This document shows, one piece after another, positions 32,881-46,233 of a stretch of 48,184 nt of DNA. The notes under the pieces are model-generated. The model was not told where the DNA came from. It did not search any database and saw only the letters and a list, made by a program, of their open reading frames with translations. Position numbers and translations under genes: made by a program. Position 1 is the stretch's first letter; every line of letters begins with the position of its first letter. This stretch comes from Circinella minor (Eukaryota > Mucoromycota > Mucoromycetes > Mucorales > Lichtheimiaceae): NCBI GenBank assembly GCA_016758965.1, contig JAEPRB010000280.1, forward strand, positions 1 to 48,184. The letters are read 5' to 3'.

Positions 32881-33226
32881 TTTCAATAAGAAGCAGTTAT
32901 ATAATTTTCAAGTGGAAATGTTGAAAAAAAAATATAAAATTGGGGGAGAGCGAAAAGAAGAAGTTATAATTTTATTAGGTAAAGTACGCGTTTTTTTAGA
33001 GATCGACTAAAAATATTCGCTAATGATGACGTGCAGTTGGCGTTATTAGAAGATTTTTATTTTGGGTACACAAGAATTTTTCACGTTTACATTCGTTTTC
33101 TATTCTCGGTCCCTTTTTTTTTTTTTTTTCTCTTTTCTTTTTCCCTTCTTCTTTTTATTCTTTATAAATAAAACACCACACGCTCCTTTTTGTCAATATT
33201 TAGTATTTTTATAAAGTGTAAGAAGA
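32881..33226. promoter_or_regulatory. Divergent promoter region (TMEM14 and Chs4-like)
   Basis: 346 bases separate the two outward-facing start codons. It contains AT-rich sequence near TMEM14, a GTACGCGTT patch around 32984 and GACGTGCAG around 33030, then a T/C-rich leader with a 20-base T tract before the Chs4-like start. No factor site is assigned. Confidence 0.5.
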
Positions 33227-35027
33227 ATGCAAGAACCTGTTGTAAATCATCCAGCGGAACAATCGTATCCGCCTCCTCCACCACACATACAACAACAACA
33301 ACAACAACAACAAGAGTCCTTGCCACCCGTACCTGCACCTCCACCAAAAGACAACAAGCAATTCATGATGCCATCATCAACTGAATTACCTTCTCACCAA
33401 AATCTTGGCCTTCAACAACAACCGCCGACACCTCCTCCACAACAATTAATGAAACAAGAGTACCCAATGCAAGCACAAACATTTAACAACGCGTCCGTAC
33501 CGTCATTGCCTAGCATGCGTCAATCGAGTCTACAATCTCCTGTATCACCTCAAACACCTTCAGGAAGTTCCTCCCGTAGTTCGGCTTCGGTTGTCAACGT
33601 ACCTGTAGGTGATCAGTTATTGGATCATTCCCATTTAAAACCAGGCAATCAAGCATCTTTATTATCCTATTCACAAACCATCAACATGTATCGTGAAAAT
33701 GCTAAAAAAACCAATAGTCCAGAAGTTCAGTGTGATTTTGCAATCTTTATGGTGGAAGCTGCTAAACCGTTGACTGCACCAGAGGATGAGCAAATACGTT
33801 GGGAATATTTGGGAGAGGCCGAAAAGCTATTAAAACAATTATCATCGCGAGGACATGCAGAATCGCAATATTACCTTGGAAACTTGTATGCATCTGGTAT
33901 ATTGAGCAAGAAGGGTAAAAATGAATTTAATAATGCATTCCCTTTGTTCGTTCAAGCAACAAAAAAACATCATGCTGACGCAGCTTACAGGTAAATATAA
34001 CGGTTGTTTGTTAGTTAGTTTTTTTTTATGTAATGGAGAGGGAAGATCTTTTTCTCACTAAATTAACTTTTGTAATTATTTATTGACTAGGGCTGCAAAG
34101 TGTTATGAAGATGGTCTTGGTTGTAGTAAAGATAAATCTAAAGCTGTTCAATTCTATAGGTAAATGATTCTTCTATCTATTTTTATTTTATCCATTTATC
34201 CACTTGTTGTTGTAAAGTACAAATAAAACAACAAAACAACAGCTTTTTTTTTTTTTCTTTTACAACTTTCCAAATTTTCCTTTTGTATTCCCCTAAAAAA
34301 AGTACACATGAACCAAAAATGAACTTAAAACGGACTTGCTATTTATAGAAAGGCGGCTACACAAAGTCATCCAGCTGCCATGTATCGTCTGGGTATAGCT
34401 GAATTGAATGGTGAATTAGGTATTTCAAAAAATCCACGGGATGGTGTAAAATGGTTGAAACGAGCCAGTGAAGGAGCCAACAGCGAATATCCACATGCAG
34501 TCCATGAGTTGGGCTTGCTACATGAAAAGGGGATTGACAATGTTGTGTTTGTTGATTTGGAATATGCTGCTTCATTGTATGCACAAGCGGCAGAGTTGGG
34601 ATATGCACCTTCGGCGTTTCGACTTGGTGAATGTTACGAATATGGTAAACTTAAATGTGCACAAGATCCAGCCTTGTCGATCCATTATTATACAATTGCA
34701 GCTCAACAAGGTCATCGGGAATCTTGTTTTGCCTTAACTGCGTGGTACCTTGTAGGTTCTCCTGGTATTTTGCCTCAATCAGATGAACAAGCTTATGTTT
34801 GGGCTCGCCGTGCTGCAGAAAAGGAATTACCAAAAGCTGAATATGCCGTTGGCTATTTTACTGAAGTTGGAATTGGAACGATCAAGAATGCTCAAGAGGC
34901 AATGGAGTGGTATAAAAAGGCAGCAGAACATGGAGATAAAAGGGCAATTCAACGTCTTCAAGGAAAAGTACAAGGAGGCAAGTCATCGAATAAAAAGAAA
35001 AATGGCGATGAATGTACCATCATGTAA
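33227..35027 (+). CDS. Chs4/Skt5-like Sel1-repeat protein with CaaX box (chitin synthase activator family)
   Basis: Three exons (33227-33990, 34091-34159, 34349-35027) give 503 residues. The first 150 residues are Pro/Gln-rich and disordered. They are followed by a Chs4-type start of the repeat region (LLSYSQTINMYRENAKKTNS, CDFAIFMVEAAKP). Sel1 (TPR-like) repeats run to about residue 480: AESQYYLGNLYASGI, AAKCYEDGLG, YPHAVHELGLLHEKGI, APSAFRLGECYEYGKL, KAEYAVGYFTEVGIGT. The protein ends KKKNGDECTIM, a CaaX box (CTIM) after a basic stretch. In yeast, Chs4/Skt5 activates and localises chitin synthase III and is farnesylated at such a box. By family this one should do the same at the plasma membrane of a chitin-rich wall. 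The specific chitin synthase partner is not in the window. Confidence 0.88.
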
Positions 35028-38000
35028 TAGAAGAATAAATCATTCGCCTGTTTTTTTTTTTCGCAAAACACTATATCATCATCACCTTCATCAACTCCGC
35101 CTTTTCCATCATTATACACACAATACAACATTCACAACACATTTTAACTACTTTTTTCGCCACTAGTACACCTGTATACATAACTACATAACATTATAAT
35201 TTTCATCGTTCTTTTTTTTTTTCGAAACTTATCAACAACAGAACTCATATTTACTTCATATCACATTTTTATATATACACATTATACAATCTCACAAGAC
35301 AATCTATTTTTTTTTCCTCACACACACAGAACTTTATAATAGTATTCCTTTTTCTTTTCTATCCTTTCTATTACTTTGTATCCATCAACAAATTTGTTTT
35401 TGTTCACATTTTATATTTTCTTTTCATTTTTTGTCTGCTTTGCATCGTTAGCAAAAAAAAAAAAAAATACCACCCACAACATTGATAAAATAAATAAGAT
35501 TTTCTTTTCATCACAAAAAGAACTATATAGTTAAAGAACACGAGGTAACCAAGAAACAATCGACTTATAGTTTCTTCTCTGGAATAAAAAAAAAATTCTG
35601 TTTTATCACAGGATAATTATCCATTTAGGGGTAAAATAGAAAATTATCTCATATAAATTTGTGTGTAAGTGTGCATTTGTGCAAGTGAGCGAACGGGTGT
35701 GACATACAGCTAATTTTTTTTTTTATATTGCAATATAATATCCATGCACTCGACAAAAATAAATAAAAATAAGAGATGAGCAATATGCTTAAAGTTGTTA
35801 TTTTCAATGAATTGAGTGAGAACAGCCGGAGTAACCTAGCACGCACAGCGAGAACAAGAACAATATTCATCGCAATTACAATATGAACCATCCTGTCACC
35901 TGATACCTACCCGCGCCATTGAATTATCACCGAGACTAGAAACTATATTACCAATTGGAGCTTATTGTGTGGCAAAGATCCTCATGACTGTAACGAATAA
36001 ATGTTGTGAGCGGATATAGAATTTTTTTTTTATTATTACTGACTGTCCAAGAAAGTTTATTATTATTAGTAGCATTATTTCACATGCAGGATATTTGTTT
36101 TGTTTACTACCTATAATATATTATGATTTGAGTTACTTTTACAATGTTATATGAACTGAGCTGATTTAAATAAATGTTCTTTTTTTCAGACCCACATTTA
36201 ATATACGTAGTATGTTGCTTATGCAAATCTTTAGATTCTTCAACTTTATAAAGTTTAAAGAGTTTCAGTATAATGAAACTAAGCAATGTTTTCTTCTTGC
36301 TACTACCCTAGTTGGTATGATTTATACTAAATACAAAACTTTTCCGTATTTACCAATTTCTATTTATGCCATATTTTTAGAAAAACTGACTAAAAATTTA
36401 ATCGCATACGTAGGGTGTTGTTTTTGTTTTTTGGAGCTATTGTCACTCGATTACTCTTGTTTTGTTTTATTTTTGGTCTTTAGTTTTTTCTATACTTTCG
36501 GTTTTGAAATCGGCTTCCATATTTAGAAAATATTTAAACGAAATGAATTGTTATGGCCGGGGAAACTTTTGGTCGTTGTTTGTATTGCGTGGAATGAAGG
36601 ACTTTTTTCTTTTGTTTGTTAATACAAAAAAGGAAAAGATTGTTTATAATATATCTGTTGAGATCTTTATTTTTTGTTTACACAAAAAAAAAATCTTTCT
36701 TTTAATTATCGTAATACAAAGAAGTTACAAGATAACATATAAGATAAAACCAGCAAATTAACGTAAAGATAAATGGCGCAAATTAGGTACTGAGTTCACT
36801 CATAGCAGATTGGGTGAATGTTTCCGAGACGCTACCCTTAGAGAATACAGCATCTTTACCACTAAATTAAATATTTTTTGGATGGGAATTAATGTCTGAC
36901 TTCGGAGGCTTTTGTTTTATAAATGCGGGAACGAATCAAGTTAACAAACTTTCATTATTTTGACACCGTGTGCTACAGTAACTTGTTATACCTTCGATTA
37001 CTCGTGACCTTGAAGTCTTTTGCTCGAAGATTGGGGTATCGAGAATTTAAACAAAGTTTATATGTTTCTTTTTCCTTCGTCTCTCCCATTCGCTCTTATT
37101 TTTGTGTTTGAAGGAGAAAGAGAGCACAGGGAGGGAGGAGCATCGCGTAAACATAGATATTTTAGACCTTGTTGTCCATTACTTGTAAGTTATCTAATTA
37201 CTAAGCACCTTTACAACTGTAAAACTGTAGTAAACATATTTAGGATAGAATCAACTTTTTTTTTTTTACTTTTTTATTTACACATGCATACTTACTGACC
37301 TCTAAAATTAGTCCTTCCGACATCCGGTAACCTATGGTCTATGCCATGTTTTTTTTCCGGCGCTTCTGCATTTTGCCATATTCTATATGTATTTGGATGG
37401 TGTGTTCGTACAGCATCATCCACCCCTTATGTCATGATGGGTGTCTTAAAAATAAATTACCTGATGTAGCGGGATCAACGGTTATCTTTTTCAATGGTTC
37501 TAAAGATTATCAAATATAACAGCTATTATAATTAAAAAGCTAATATTATACGTATATATACATATATATATATCCATAATTTATTTACATATCAAGAAAG
37601 AAACAAAAAGAAGAAGAAAACAGCAAAAAGGAAAAACATATCATTGGTTCTAATAGCATGAATTTCTTTTCTTTCTTTACTTTTAATGTGATTGCATTTT
37701 TGTTTATTATGGAAACAAAACATGTATCTAATTGTGTATGTAGGTTTTATTGTTGGGCTATCTTATCCATGTGCGAGAATAAGGATAAATAAAAATGAGT
37801 GACAACGGATCAGAAGTGTTACAGAATGAAGAGCAACAGTATAAGAGATGAATAGAGCTAATAATAAATAATGGTTAGCCGATTGTTCTTCTAACTCTCC
37901 CCCGAGTTTTTTTTTTTTTTTTGCCTTCTTTATTTGGAAAGGATATACGGGGTTAGCAAAAAAAAGAAGATAATATTATATACAACAATCAGCACAAAGC

Positions 38001-38307
38001 AACAACAAAAAATGGGGGACATTCGTTAATGAGAAAATGGTGGCTATAATTTTACGCATTAAGTGAATTTCACTTTTTTTCGGAGAAACAAGAGCACTCA
38101 TTCTAATTTCTTCTTTTCTGCTTTCATTTAAACAATTCCCTTTTCTTCTCCCTTTTATTTATTTTATTTTGTATTTTTTGTTCTTTTTTATTTTAATTTG
38201 TATACCCTTTATATCAACTACTTTTTTTTTTTATCAAAAAACACGAGAAGATATATAAATTTACATATTACATACACACACATATATACATATAATTCAT
38301 ATGAAAA
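35028..38307. other. Gene-free spacer
   Basis: The first 500 bases are the T/C-rich 3' flank of the Chs4-like gene. The middle (35.6-37.5 kb) has frames such as 36212-36526 and 37020-37298 made mostly of Phe/Leu/Tyr from AT-rich DNA, with no joinable exons. The last 500 bases contain A/T tracts, (AT)n near 37550 and a pyrimidine-rich leader for the transporter gene. No supported gene. Confidence 0.5.
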
Positions 38308-41300
38308 ATGAATAAAGAAGCTTTTGTTACACAACTAAGCTTTCATTTCTCTCCAGCGTCTGCGGATATTGTTCCTTTACAAACGATTCGACAACGATTA
38401 CGTGGAATCTGGGAGATATTGACATGGCCAGTAGTAAAACGTATTTTAAAGGCTGATCTGGCATTAGCAATTGTTTTTATCTTGTTATTTGTGGAACCAC
38501 TTCGAAAATATACTGAATATGGACTTGTTTTGGCACAAGTTGCTGTGGAATTTATTCATCCCGCAAAATCATATGGATCTGTCGGTGAGGTATACTTTCT
38601 TCACCTTTTTTTTTTTTTTATTTTATTTTATTTTGCTATACATATATGGGATCAAAAATGTATAAAAAAGAAACATCAACTACAATTTTGAGAAGAATAA
38701 TACTTTCTTTTCGCTCTTTTTATCCCCCTTATTTCCCTTTTTCTATATTTACTCTCCCCTTATGTTGGTTGATATAAAATGTTGTTATTATGTGTGTGAT
38801 TATCATCGTATTCAGTTTTTAGTAATTCCCGATATATCAAATTTATAAAATTTTCAAGATAGGATATAGCATTTGGAGCTGTCATGTGTTCTGTTTCCAG
38901 TGGTTGGGCTTTACTTGGAGGGTTTTGTGCTTCTCTGGTACGCGACCCATTAGATCCCAATAATGCTCAACCTAAAGTAGCTGCTGTATTAGCTTCGTTC
39001 TTACTTGTTGGTGCTTTTTGTTTAAACTATTGTCGTGCCAAAGTAACCCAAGCAAATGTAGGAGGTAAACTATTATTATTGTTATTAGTCTTAATTTCTA
39101 AATATATATTTTAAACAGAAAAATCATTTACATTGTTATTTTTATGTTCATCATTGTCATCCCACCCAGTTTTTTTTTTTTTTTTTGGTCCCTGAAACTT
39201 TAGTGGTGGGTGTCGATCTCTCCTTCCCTCCCCCATTCTTTCTACATCTCCTTCTCTTTTTGTTCTTGTTTCTATCACCCCCCCTATTTTTATTCTTTTC
39301 ATTATACCCCGCTTCCAAACAAAAAACTATACTCCTTTTTTTTTTTTGTGTCATCTTTTGATCAATATTACAATAGTCGATCCATTTTATATGTATACAT
39401 ACAATAGACGCATATTTATTTATTTATATATAGTTATTAATATGTTATTGTAAGTTTAGGTATGCTGTCTGCCACAATTCTAGTCATCAGCCTCACAACC
39501 GCCATCACTGACCGTAAATGGGAACCATGGCATGTGGCAAGTATCAATTCCTTTTTTGATTCTGTACAATCACCAGGATTTAAAAAAAACGGATACTTTA
39601 AGACTAACTCGCTGTTTTTTTTTTTTTTTTAATTCTTATTCTTATTATAGTTAGGAAACTTAATTTCCATTTTAGGTGCTCTGGTGATTTCATTTCTAGT
39701 ATGCATATTTGTGTGGCCTGAAAATAGTACTAAAATTTACGTGCAGCGATTAGTTAAGACGATGGAAACATTTGATGGGATTGCACGACGTCAAGTAGAG
39801 GGATTCTTGCATATCAACGCTGTACCTCGGGAACAATATATTTATCCATCACGTACCCATCAATCCAAACCACCTGAACCATTATCTATAGTGCATCAAT
39901 CCATAGATCAACAGTTACGATCTCTTGTTGAAGTGAAACGAGTTGTCCGTCGTGAAGCTTCTTTTAACTATATCGCACCACGCGATGTAAGTGACATGAC
40001 GCGCCTTATAAAAAAAATGCGTGTTCCTCTGCAAGGAGTTAGTGTTTGTAGGACAATGGAAGAAAATATGCGCAAAGCGCAGGTGCGTCGTCATGTTGCC
40101 AATCGACTCAAGAAGTTTGCTGCAAGAGATGATTTAGATCCTATCAAGAACCCACAGCAAGAAGAGAACCGTTTTAGTTATAGTGGACGAAGTTTTACAA
40201 CCATAGGAAGTGATAATGCAGCCAATGACTCAGGGGATGAAATGCCTTACTGGGAAGATGAAGAACAAACAACGGAGAGCAACAGCGATAGTTCTTCCTC
40301 CGAGGATGAAACGACAGCGGCACGTGATGACATCAATAGAAGGAAGAAGAATAACGGATTTTACAATAACAATAGTGACAGTAAAAAAGATATCAGTCAA
40401 CACCAAAATGAAAAACAGCCCATCCAACAATCAACATCTTCTATGGCTAATCATAATGGTGATATACCTCATCGACCTTCAACATCAACCGCCGCAACAC
40501 TTCATGGTGGTTCGGGAAGTAATAATAGTGCTGACGAAAAATATAATCATGAAGAAGATGATATTGGTGTACATAGTAATATTGGAAAAGATGGAATGGA
40601 TATGTTGAACGGGATCCGGACATCAGACAGTCAACATATTACTATTAATGTTCCTGAGGATGAAGTTACTTTTACAAAGAGCACCTGGCGTCGGGAATAT
40701 GACCAACTTCTTAAGACTGTAAGTCCTATTTATAATGAGTTATCACAAGCTTGTTCTCTCGCCGTCCATGCATCCAACCGAAGGCTTTACCGTATGCAAC
40801 ATGTCGACCCACGTTATCAAAATAAACCAATCTTTAGCCGTCTCTTTGCTTGGTATAACGGATCTCTTCATACGTCGGAAGGAGAAGATGAAAAGCATAC
40901 TGATCCTTCGGAACCTTTACTCCGAGCCATTCAAAAATTTGATGATCAACGATTAACAGGACTCGAACGACTTTATCATTACGACACTGGGAAGCCGATC
41001 CCACGACGTATCCTATTCTTGTTATTGCATTTTCAATTTAATCTTCGTGGGTATGCTGAACGCGTCTATACTTTATCTTCCCTTATTTATGAAATGGATC
41101 AACAGCGTAGAGGACGACGACGCATTTGGTTACCGACTCTTTCGATTCGGAAATGGTGGTTCAGTAAACGTGCACTGGAAGCGGATATTGGACTAGATCC
41201 ACCAGCAACAATTGTTGAAAATCAACATCCATCCAATAGCTTACAGCATACTTTATCAAGACGAACGACGACGATTCTAAATAATATGACAAGTTTGGAT

Positions 41301-43218
41301 TTACCCCCTGTGGAAACACCCTCTTATTCAGATGATGATGAGTATGAGGATGAGAATAGGAACGGGAATGTGAATGAGAATGGGAATCAATGTATACGAC
41401 GAAGAAGACCTCACAGAAGATATGTAAGAGGCCATTTATCAGTACCTGTCCGTGGTCAATTATCAAAACCCAAGAAAAGAAAGCGTTCTTCAGTTGTCAT
41501 ATCTAAAGGACTCGATCCAACAATGTACCACGATCCCGATGTAGCTTATCCGACCACCCGAACACAAAGAATATTTTATAAAGGATGGATGTTTATGAAA
41601 AAGTTTTTATATACAGGTGATACAATTTTTGCCTTACGTGCTTGTATAGTTGTCATAGCACTGTCTTTACCAGCCTTTATTGAAGAATCTATTGAATGGT
41701 ATATGCGGGTGCGTGGTCAATGGGCTCCAATTGTTGCGTTGGTCTGGATGGGTCCATCTGTGGGTAGTAACTTTTTTGGGTAAAGCTCGCATCTTTGTTT
41801 TTTTTTATGCAAGAGATCACATGTGCAACATTCTTCTTCTATTATGTTTTTGACTAACCTAAATAAACTTTTTATTATTATAGGTTGATGGTTCGTAGTA
41901 TTGGTACATTTTTCGGTGCTATCTGTTCAATATTGATTTGGGAAATCAGTCGACAAAATGCGGCTGCTATGGTTATATTAATGTTTATATTTGATTTACC
42001 TTGGTGGTTGCTTAACTTAAATGGGAAATTTTGGAAAGCTACTGGACTTTTTGCTTTAATCACAACAACTGTCAGTAAGTTTTTATTTATTTTTTTCATA
42101 TAAGTAGTTTTTTTTTTTTTTTTTTTGTACAACTTAAAATAAAAATAGAAAGTTGGATACACGCGCACACGTATTTTTGTTTATTTTTACTAATCACACA
42201 TTTCATTCCTTTTTTGTTGTAGTTTTGGGCTATGAACATCAATATCGAATGTCAGGTCGTGACGTTTCTGTGTATGAAGTGACTTATGAGGTAACGTTTC
42301 ACATCCTTTCTTTTCTTTTTTTCTTTTTTCATACAAGTTCTGACCTGTTTTTCGGCCCAGCAGACTTAATAAAATTAATTATTTTCTTTTTTTCTTAAAC
42401 ATCAGCGTACAATTACTTGTCTTGCAGGTGTCGTGGGTGCTGTTGTTGTTAGTTTGTTCCCTTATCCAAGAACTGGTCGCGTGGAACTTCGACATCGGAT
42501 CGCTCGTACTCTAGGAGATGTGGCTGCACTTTATTCTTCATTTCTTGCCTTACTATTAAAAAATGGTTATCATGAGCGAGAAATTCGCACCAGTAATCGA
42601 AAAGTATTTCAAAGAGTTGCTTCTGAAATCCGAAAACAAATTAAAGGTCAACGTGTCTTGTTAGAACAAAGTCGATTCGAACCTGCTCTACGTGGTGTTT
42701 TTCAAGAAGATAAATATATTCAGATATTACAAGTCATTGATAATATTGTCAATTTGATGATTGAAATGGAAAATGCCTTGGAACGGATTCCGGAGCGTTG
42801 GCGGATCGAATTGGTTCGAAGTACTTGGAAAGAACGAAAAAATGCTGTAATTATATTTTTACTTGGTTTGTTCTATAATAGTATAAATATTATTCATTGT
42901 TCTAATTATTATAAATTATTTATCTAGATATCCTCTTTTTTGACGGCATTCTATTTAGGGGCGAATGCTCTGAGTAACAAAACACCTTTACCTCCCTATG
43001 TGCTACGACCCACCAGAGCACGTCGTATCTTGACAAATAAAGCACGTTTGATACCCAATTTACAACCTGAGCGTTTGGCAGATCCAGAATATACCTATTA
43101 TAGTGCTTATTTGATGTGTGCCGAACAATTGGCTGTTGAAACAGAACTATTAGTATCTACTATTCGTGGTCTTGTTGGTCCTGACAGTGTCTGTGTCTGG
43201 TTAGATTATCGACATTAA
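38308..43218 (+). CDS. ArAE/BRE4-like multi-span membrane transporter (aromatic acid exporter family, DUF2421)
   Basis: Eight exons: 38308-38589, 38863-39064, 39460-39536 (see below), 39651-41779, 41884-42074, 42223-42290, 42406-42846 and 42928-43218, about 1226 residues. The N-terminal half has membrane helices (ADLALAIVFILLFVEPL, GAVMCSVSSGWALLGGFCAS, ISILGALVISFLVCIFVWPE) as in ArAE_2_N. A long acidic Ser/Asn linker follows (about 380-520). Then comes a second membrane block (FALRACIVVIALSLPAFIEE, MVILMFIFDLPWWL) of FUSC type and a C-terminal ArAE_2 region (YPRTGRVELRHRIARTLGDV). Relatives include yeast Bre4 and bacterial aromatic/fusaric acid exporters; the substrate is unknown. Exon 3 most simply ends with a GC donor (GTG|GCAAGT) in phase with TTAGGAAAC; GT alternatives shift or drop residues. 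A four-codon upstream frame overlaps the start. Confidence 0.85.
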
Positions 43219-43859
43219 TAGCCATTCCCCCCCCCTCCCTCTTATTGTTCTTGTCTAGATGTTTTTTTTTAATTATCATTATATACACATTTCTTGAAGC
43301 AAAAAAAAAAAAAAAAAAAAAAGTAAACCACATCATTATTCCTTCTTCATATACACATTTATCTCCATGATTCCCTTTCTTTTCCTTTTCATTCATTTTT
43401 ACCCATTATTCTTAACCATATTGTATACATAAAAAAAAAAGTGAAATTATACATGTTATAAAATATAAATAAATAAATATATATATATATAATGGAGTGT
43501 ATGTGAGAGAGTATAATAATATGATTATAATTATAATATAGTATATAAATAAAAACACAAAAAAGAAAAAGATAGATAGAGTGGGATAAAACAAAATTGT
43601 TGATACAAAAAAAAAAAAAAAAGGAACAATGGGGGGGATTTGAGCGAGTGTGAAAAGTTAATAGGTAAAAATAATATTATATTGAAAGTGGCATGTATAA
43701 AGTAATAAAGCAAAAAAAAAAAAAAAAAAAAAAAAAAGTAGGAAAAATAAAGATTAAAACGTATAATCTTTTTTTTTTTTTTAACTTATCAAAAAGTTGA
43801 TTTTTTTTTCTTGTTGATTGTAACTGGGGGAGGGGGGTTTATATGTACATTTATAATTA
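43219..43859. other. Convergent 3' region rich in homopolymers
   Basis: Between the stops of the transporter (+) and NDT80-like (-) genes. It holds poly-A runs of 22 (43301-43322), 16 (43607-43622) and 26 (43712-43737) bases, a T14 run (43769-43782), an AT run near 43480 and a GGGGGAGGGGGG patch at about 43827. These probably carry both polyadenylation regions; no gene is seen. Confidence 0.6.
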
Positions 43860-46233
43860 TTAAAAGTATGCAGATGTACTTGGTTGCGAATGACTTCGAG
43901 CAACAGATGATAACATATAAGGATGATGAGAAGGAGTTGGAGGTTGTTGCTGTTGAGGATGTTGCGATGGTGCATAAGATTGAGGTGAAGGAGGAGCACC
44001 TGACGAGCTTGAGGTATGCTGGGTTGGTGTAGGTGGACCATTATTCATCATCATATTTGAAGGCATGGGTGAACTGAAATGAGGATAATTAGAATAATAT
44101 CCATATTCACCTGGCATCATAGCAGGGGGTGTATAAGGTGGTCTTTGAAATGCAAAACGATCATCTGGATGAGGTGGTGGTAATGCAATTTGTTGTGAAG
44201 AACTTGTTGGTGTATCCGCCATATTGGGTGATGAAGAAGGTGCTGCTGAACTATGTGAAAGTGGTGGTGGACCCACTGGATGATGATGAGGATGATGGGG
44301 ATGGTGAGGATGATGAGGATGATGATGATGTGGTGGTGGAGGAGGTGGTGGATGATGATGATGATGAGCATGATGTGGTGGCGGTGGAGGTAAACCACCA
44401 TTAGCAGCCGATGGAGGTGGAGGTGGAGCAACTACAGTACGTTCTTGTTGATTATCAGTATAATGACCGGGGCTACGACCACGTACAACTAAAGGTGCTG
44501 ATTGACAAGAAGCCAATTTGATTCTTTCACCATGATCTGTTTCTGCATATAAATCCGTCACACAAACATAGTATTGTTGAGCTGCTCTCCGTTTACCATT
44601 ATTTGCTGTTGCTGTCTTGAATTGAATGCGTTCAAAAGTAACTATATTTTGGTTGGTGCCGACGGCACTCATGGCGAGGTTTCCTCCGGCTGTAATCGGT
44701 TTAGGTTGTGGTGTCATTTGAGGTCCTTTATCACGTTTAGGTGTATGCTGTACTAAATCAATACGTTTATCATTATTGGATACTCGTGCTGAAATGCCCA
44801 ACAAGAAACGACGTACAGGATAAAATCCATTGCCATCATCCGTTTTTACCAAACATTGTGGTTCGTGTTCGGTGTAATAGTGGTTCATTCCATGGATAGA
44901 AAATGCGCTGCTGACTTGGAAATAGTTACGTCTATAGCATGTCCAGTCATTATCGGCCAAAAAAAATCCTCTATCCATTTTCGATTGAATGCGGATACTC
45001 AATCTAAATATTTAATGTAATTTTATGTATAAGTAAAATATGTAAACATACACACGCACATACATACATACATATATATACATGCCATATTTATGATCAG
45101 ATAAAGTACATTCGCTCCTCTCATAAAAAAAAAAAACTTGAAATAATACGTTTCAATTATGTTACTTACAAATTAGTTCTATCCATTCCAAATAGATTAT
45201 CAAATGTTTTTGTTGAACTGAAAAAGGGACCTGATTCTTGAGTAAATAAAGAATCACTTCGTCCACGTTTTCGAGGAACGACACCAGTAGACATATATGG
45301 AGAAGTAGTGTGAAAAGATGGAGTAGAATAAGCTGCTACTGCAGCAGCAGTAGCGGCAGCGGCGCTTACAGAGTGATTCGAATTCCGGGTCGGTGATGCA
45401 GCCTCTGTATTAGAAGTTGTAGTAGTTGCTGCTGGGCTTGGGCGGGGAGTGCTGGGTTGAGAAACGGCCATCATTCTTTAATAATAAAAAAAAGTAGTAG
45501 ACAGATAATAATAGAAATCATCATAATAAATATATGTGCCAAATATATATATATATATATAAAATTATCCAGATCAGTATTTATTATATAACCCACATAA
45601 AAAAAATTATGTGTTTAATTATCGTTGTTATAAGTCTTCTTTTTTTTTTTTTTTTACATACCCTGGTAATCTTGGGTCAGATTCTGTCTTGATATAACTC
45701 GTATTGCTTGAAGGTGAAGTAGGATGATGTTGTGATTGTTGTGACCTATATTTTATTTTATTTTTTTGTTTGTAAATACTATTGTTTAGTAAAAAAAAAA
45801 TATTATTTGAACAAAATAACAAAGGGTTACATGTGTATGTAAAGATAAGTTGTTTATGAAGACGAAAAGGAATGTAGTGTGTATTGTTTATCTATGCCAC
45901 GACTATTGTGTGTAGGTAGTACCTTGTTGCACCAAAGCACAAAAAGTACTGACCACACGCATAATTGACAGCATTTTAACGACTGACCCCTTTTTTAATT
46001 TGTCTTTCATATACAAAAAAAAAGACTTAAAAGGTACAGATGGGGAGAGGTGAATAATAAAAAGAAACTTACATGGGTAAACCGTTTCCATGAGGAAATG
46101 AAGGTGGATAAGAAGGATGATCCATAGATGAATAATGCGGAACAGGTGGATGAATAGGACTTTCAGCTACTGATGGACTAGGTAAAGCATTCGATGGCAT
46201 TTGCCACTCTTTTGTTTCATGGACTGAATTCAT
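43860..46233 (-). CDS. NDT80/PhoG-domain transcription factor
   Basis: Four exons (46073-46233, 45662-45745, 45170-45475, 43860-45003; minus) join in phase to 564 residues. The ATG at 46233 is in frame 11 codons upstream of another Met (46200); I chose it because NSVHETKEWQ reads as protein and an in-frame stop precedes it. The DNA-binding domain starts near residue 184: IRIQSKMDRGFFLADNDWTC, YRRNYFQVSSAFSIHGMNHY, FYPVRRFLLGISARVSNNDK, IVTFERIQFKTATANNGKRR and YYVCVTDLYAET, all NDT80/PhoG signatures. Such factors control meiosis (Ndt80), protease secretion and starvation responses (XprG), or programmed cell death (VIB-1). The N-terminus is Ser/Pro/Ala-rich with PRKRGRSDS; the C-terminus has long Pro and His runs and many SPSPP-like segments, probably disordered. 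Confidence 0.9.

Noticed and set aside
36212..36761. Overlapping Phe/Leu-rich frames
   Set aside because: Composition follows the AT/T-rich sequence. A multi-span membrane protein was considered, but there are no conserved blocks, splice partners or plausible promoter.
44129..44404. Plus-strand acidic frame opposite the NDT80-like gene
   Set aside because: It is the complement of the His/Pro-coding repeats (GAT/GAG triplets) and has no independent support.
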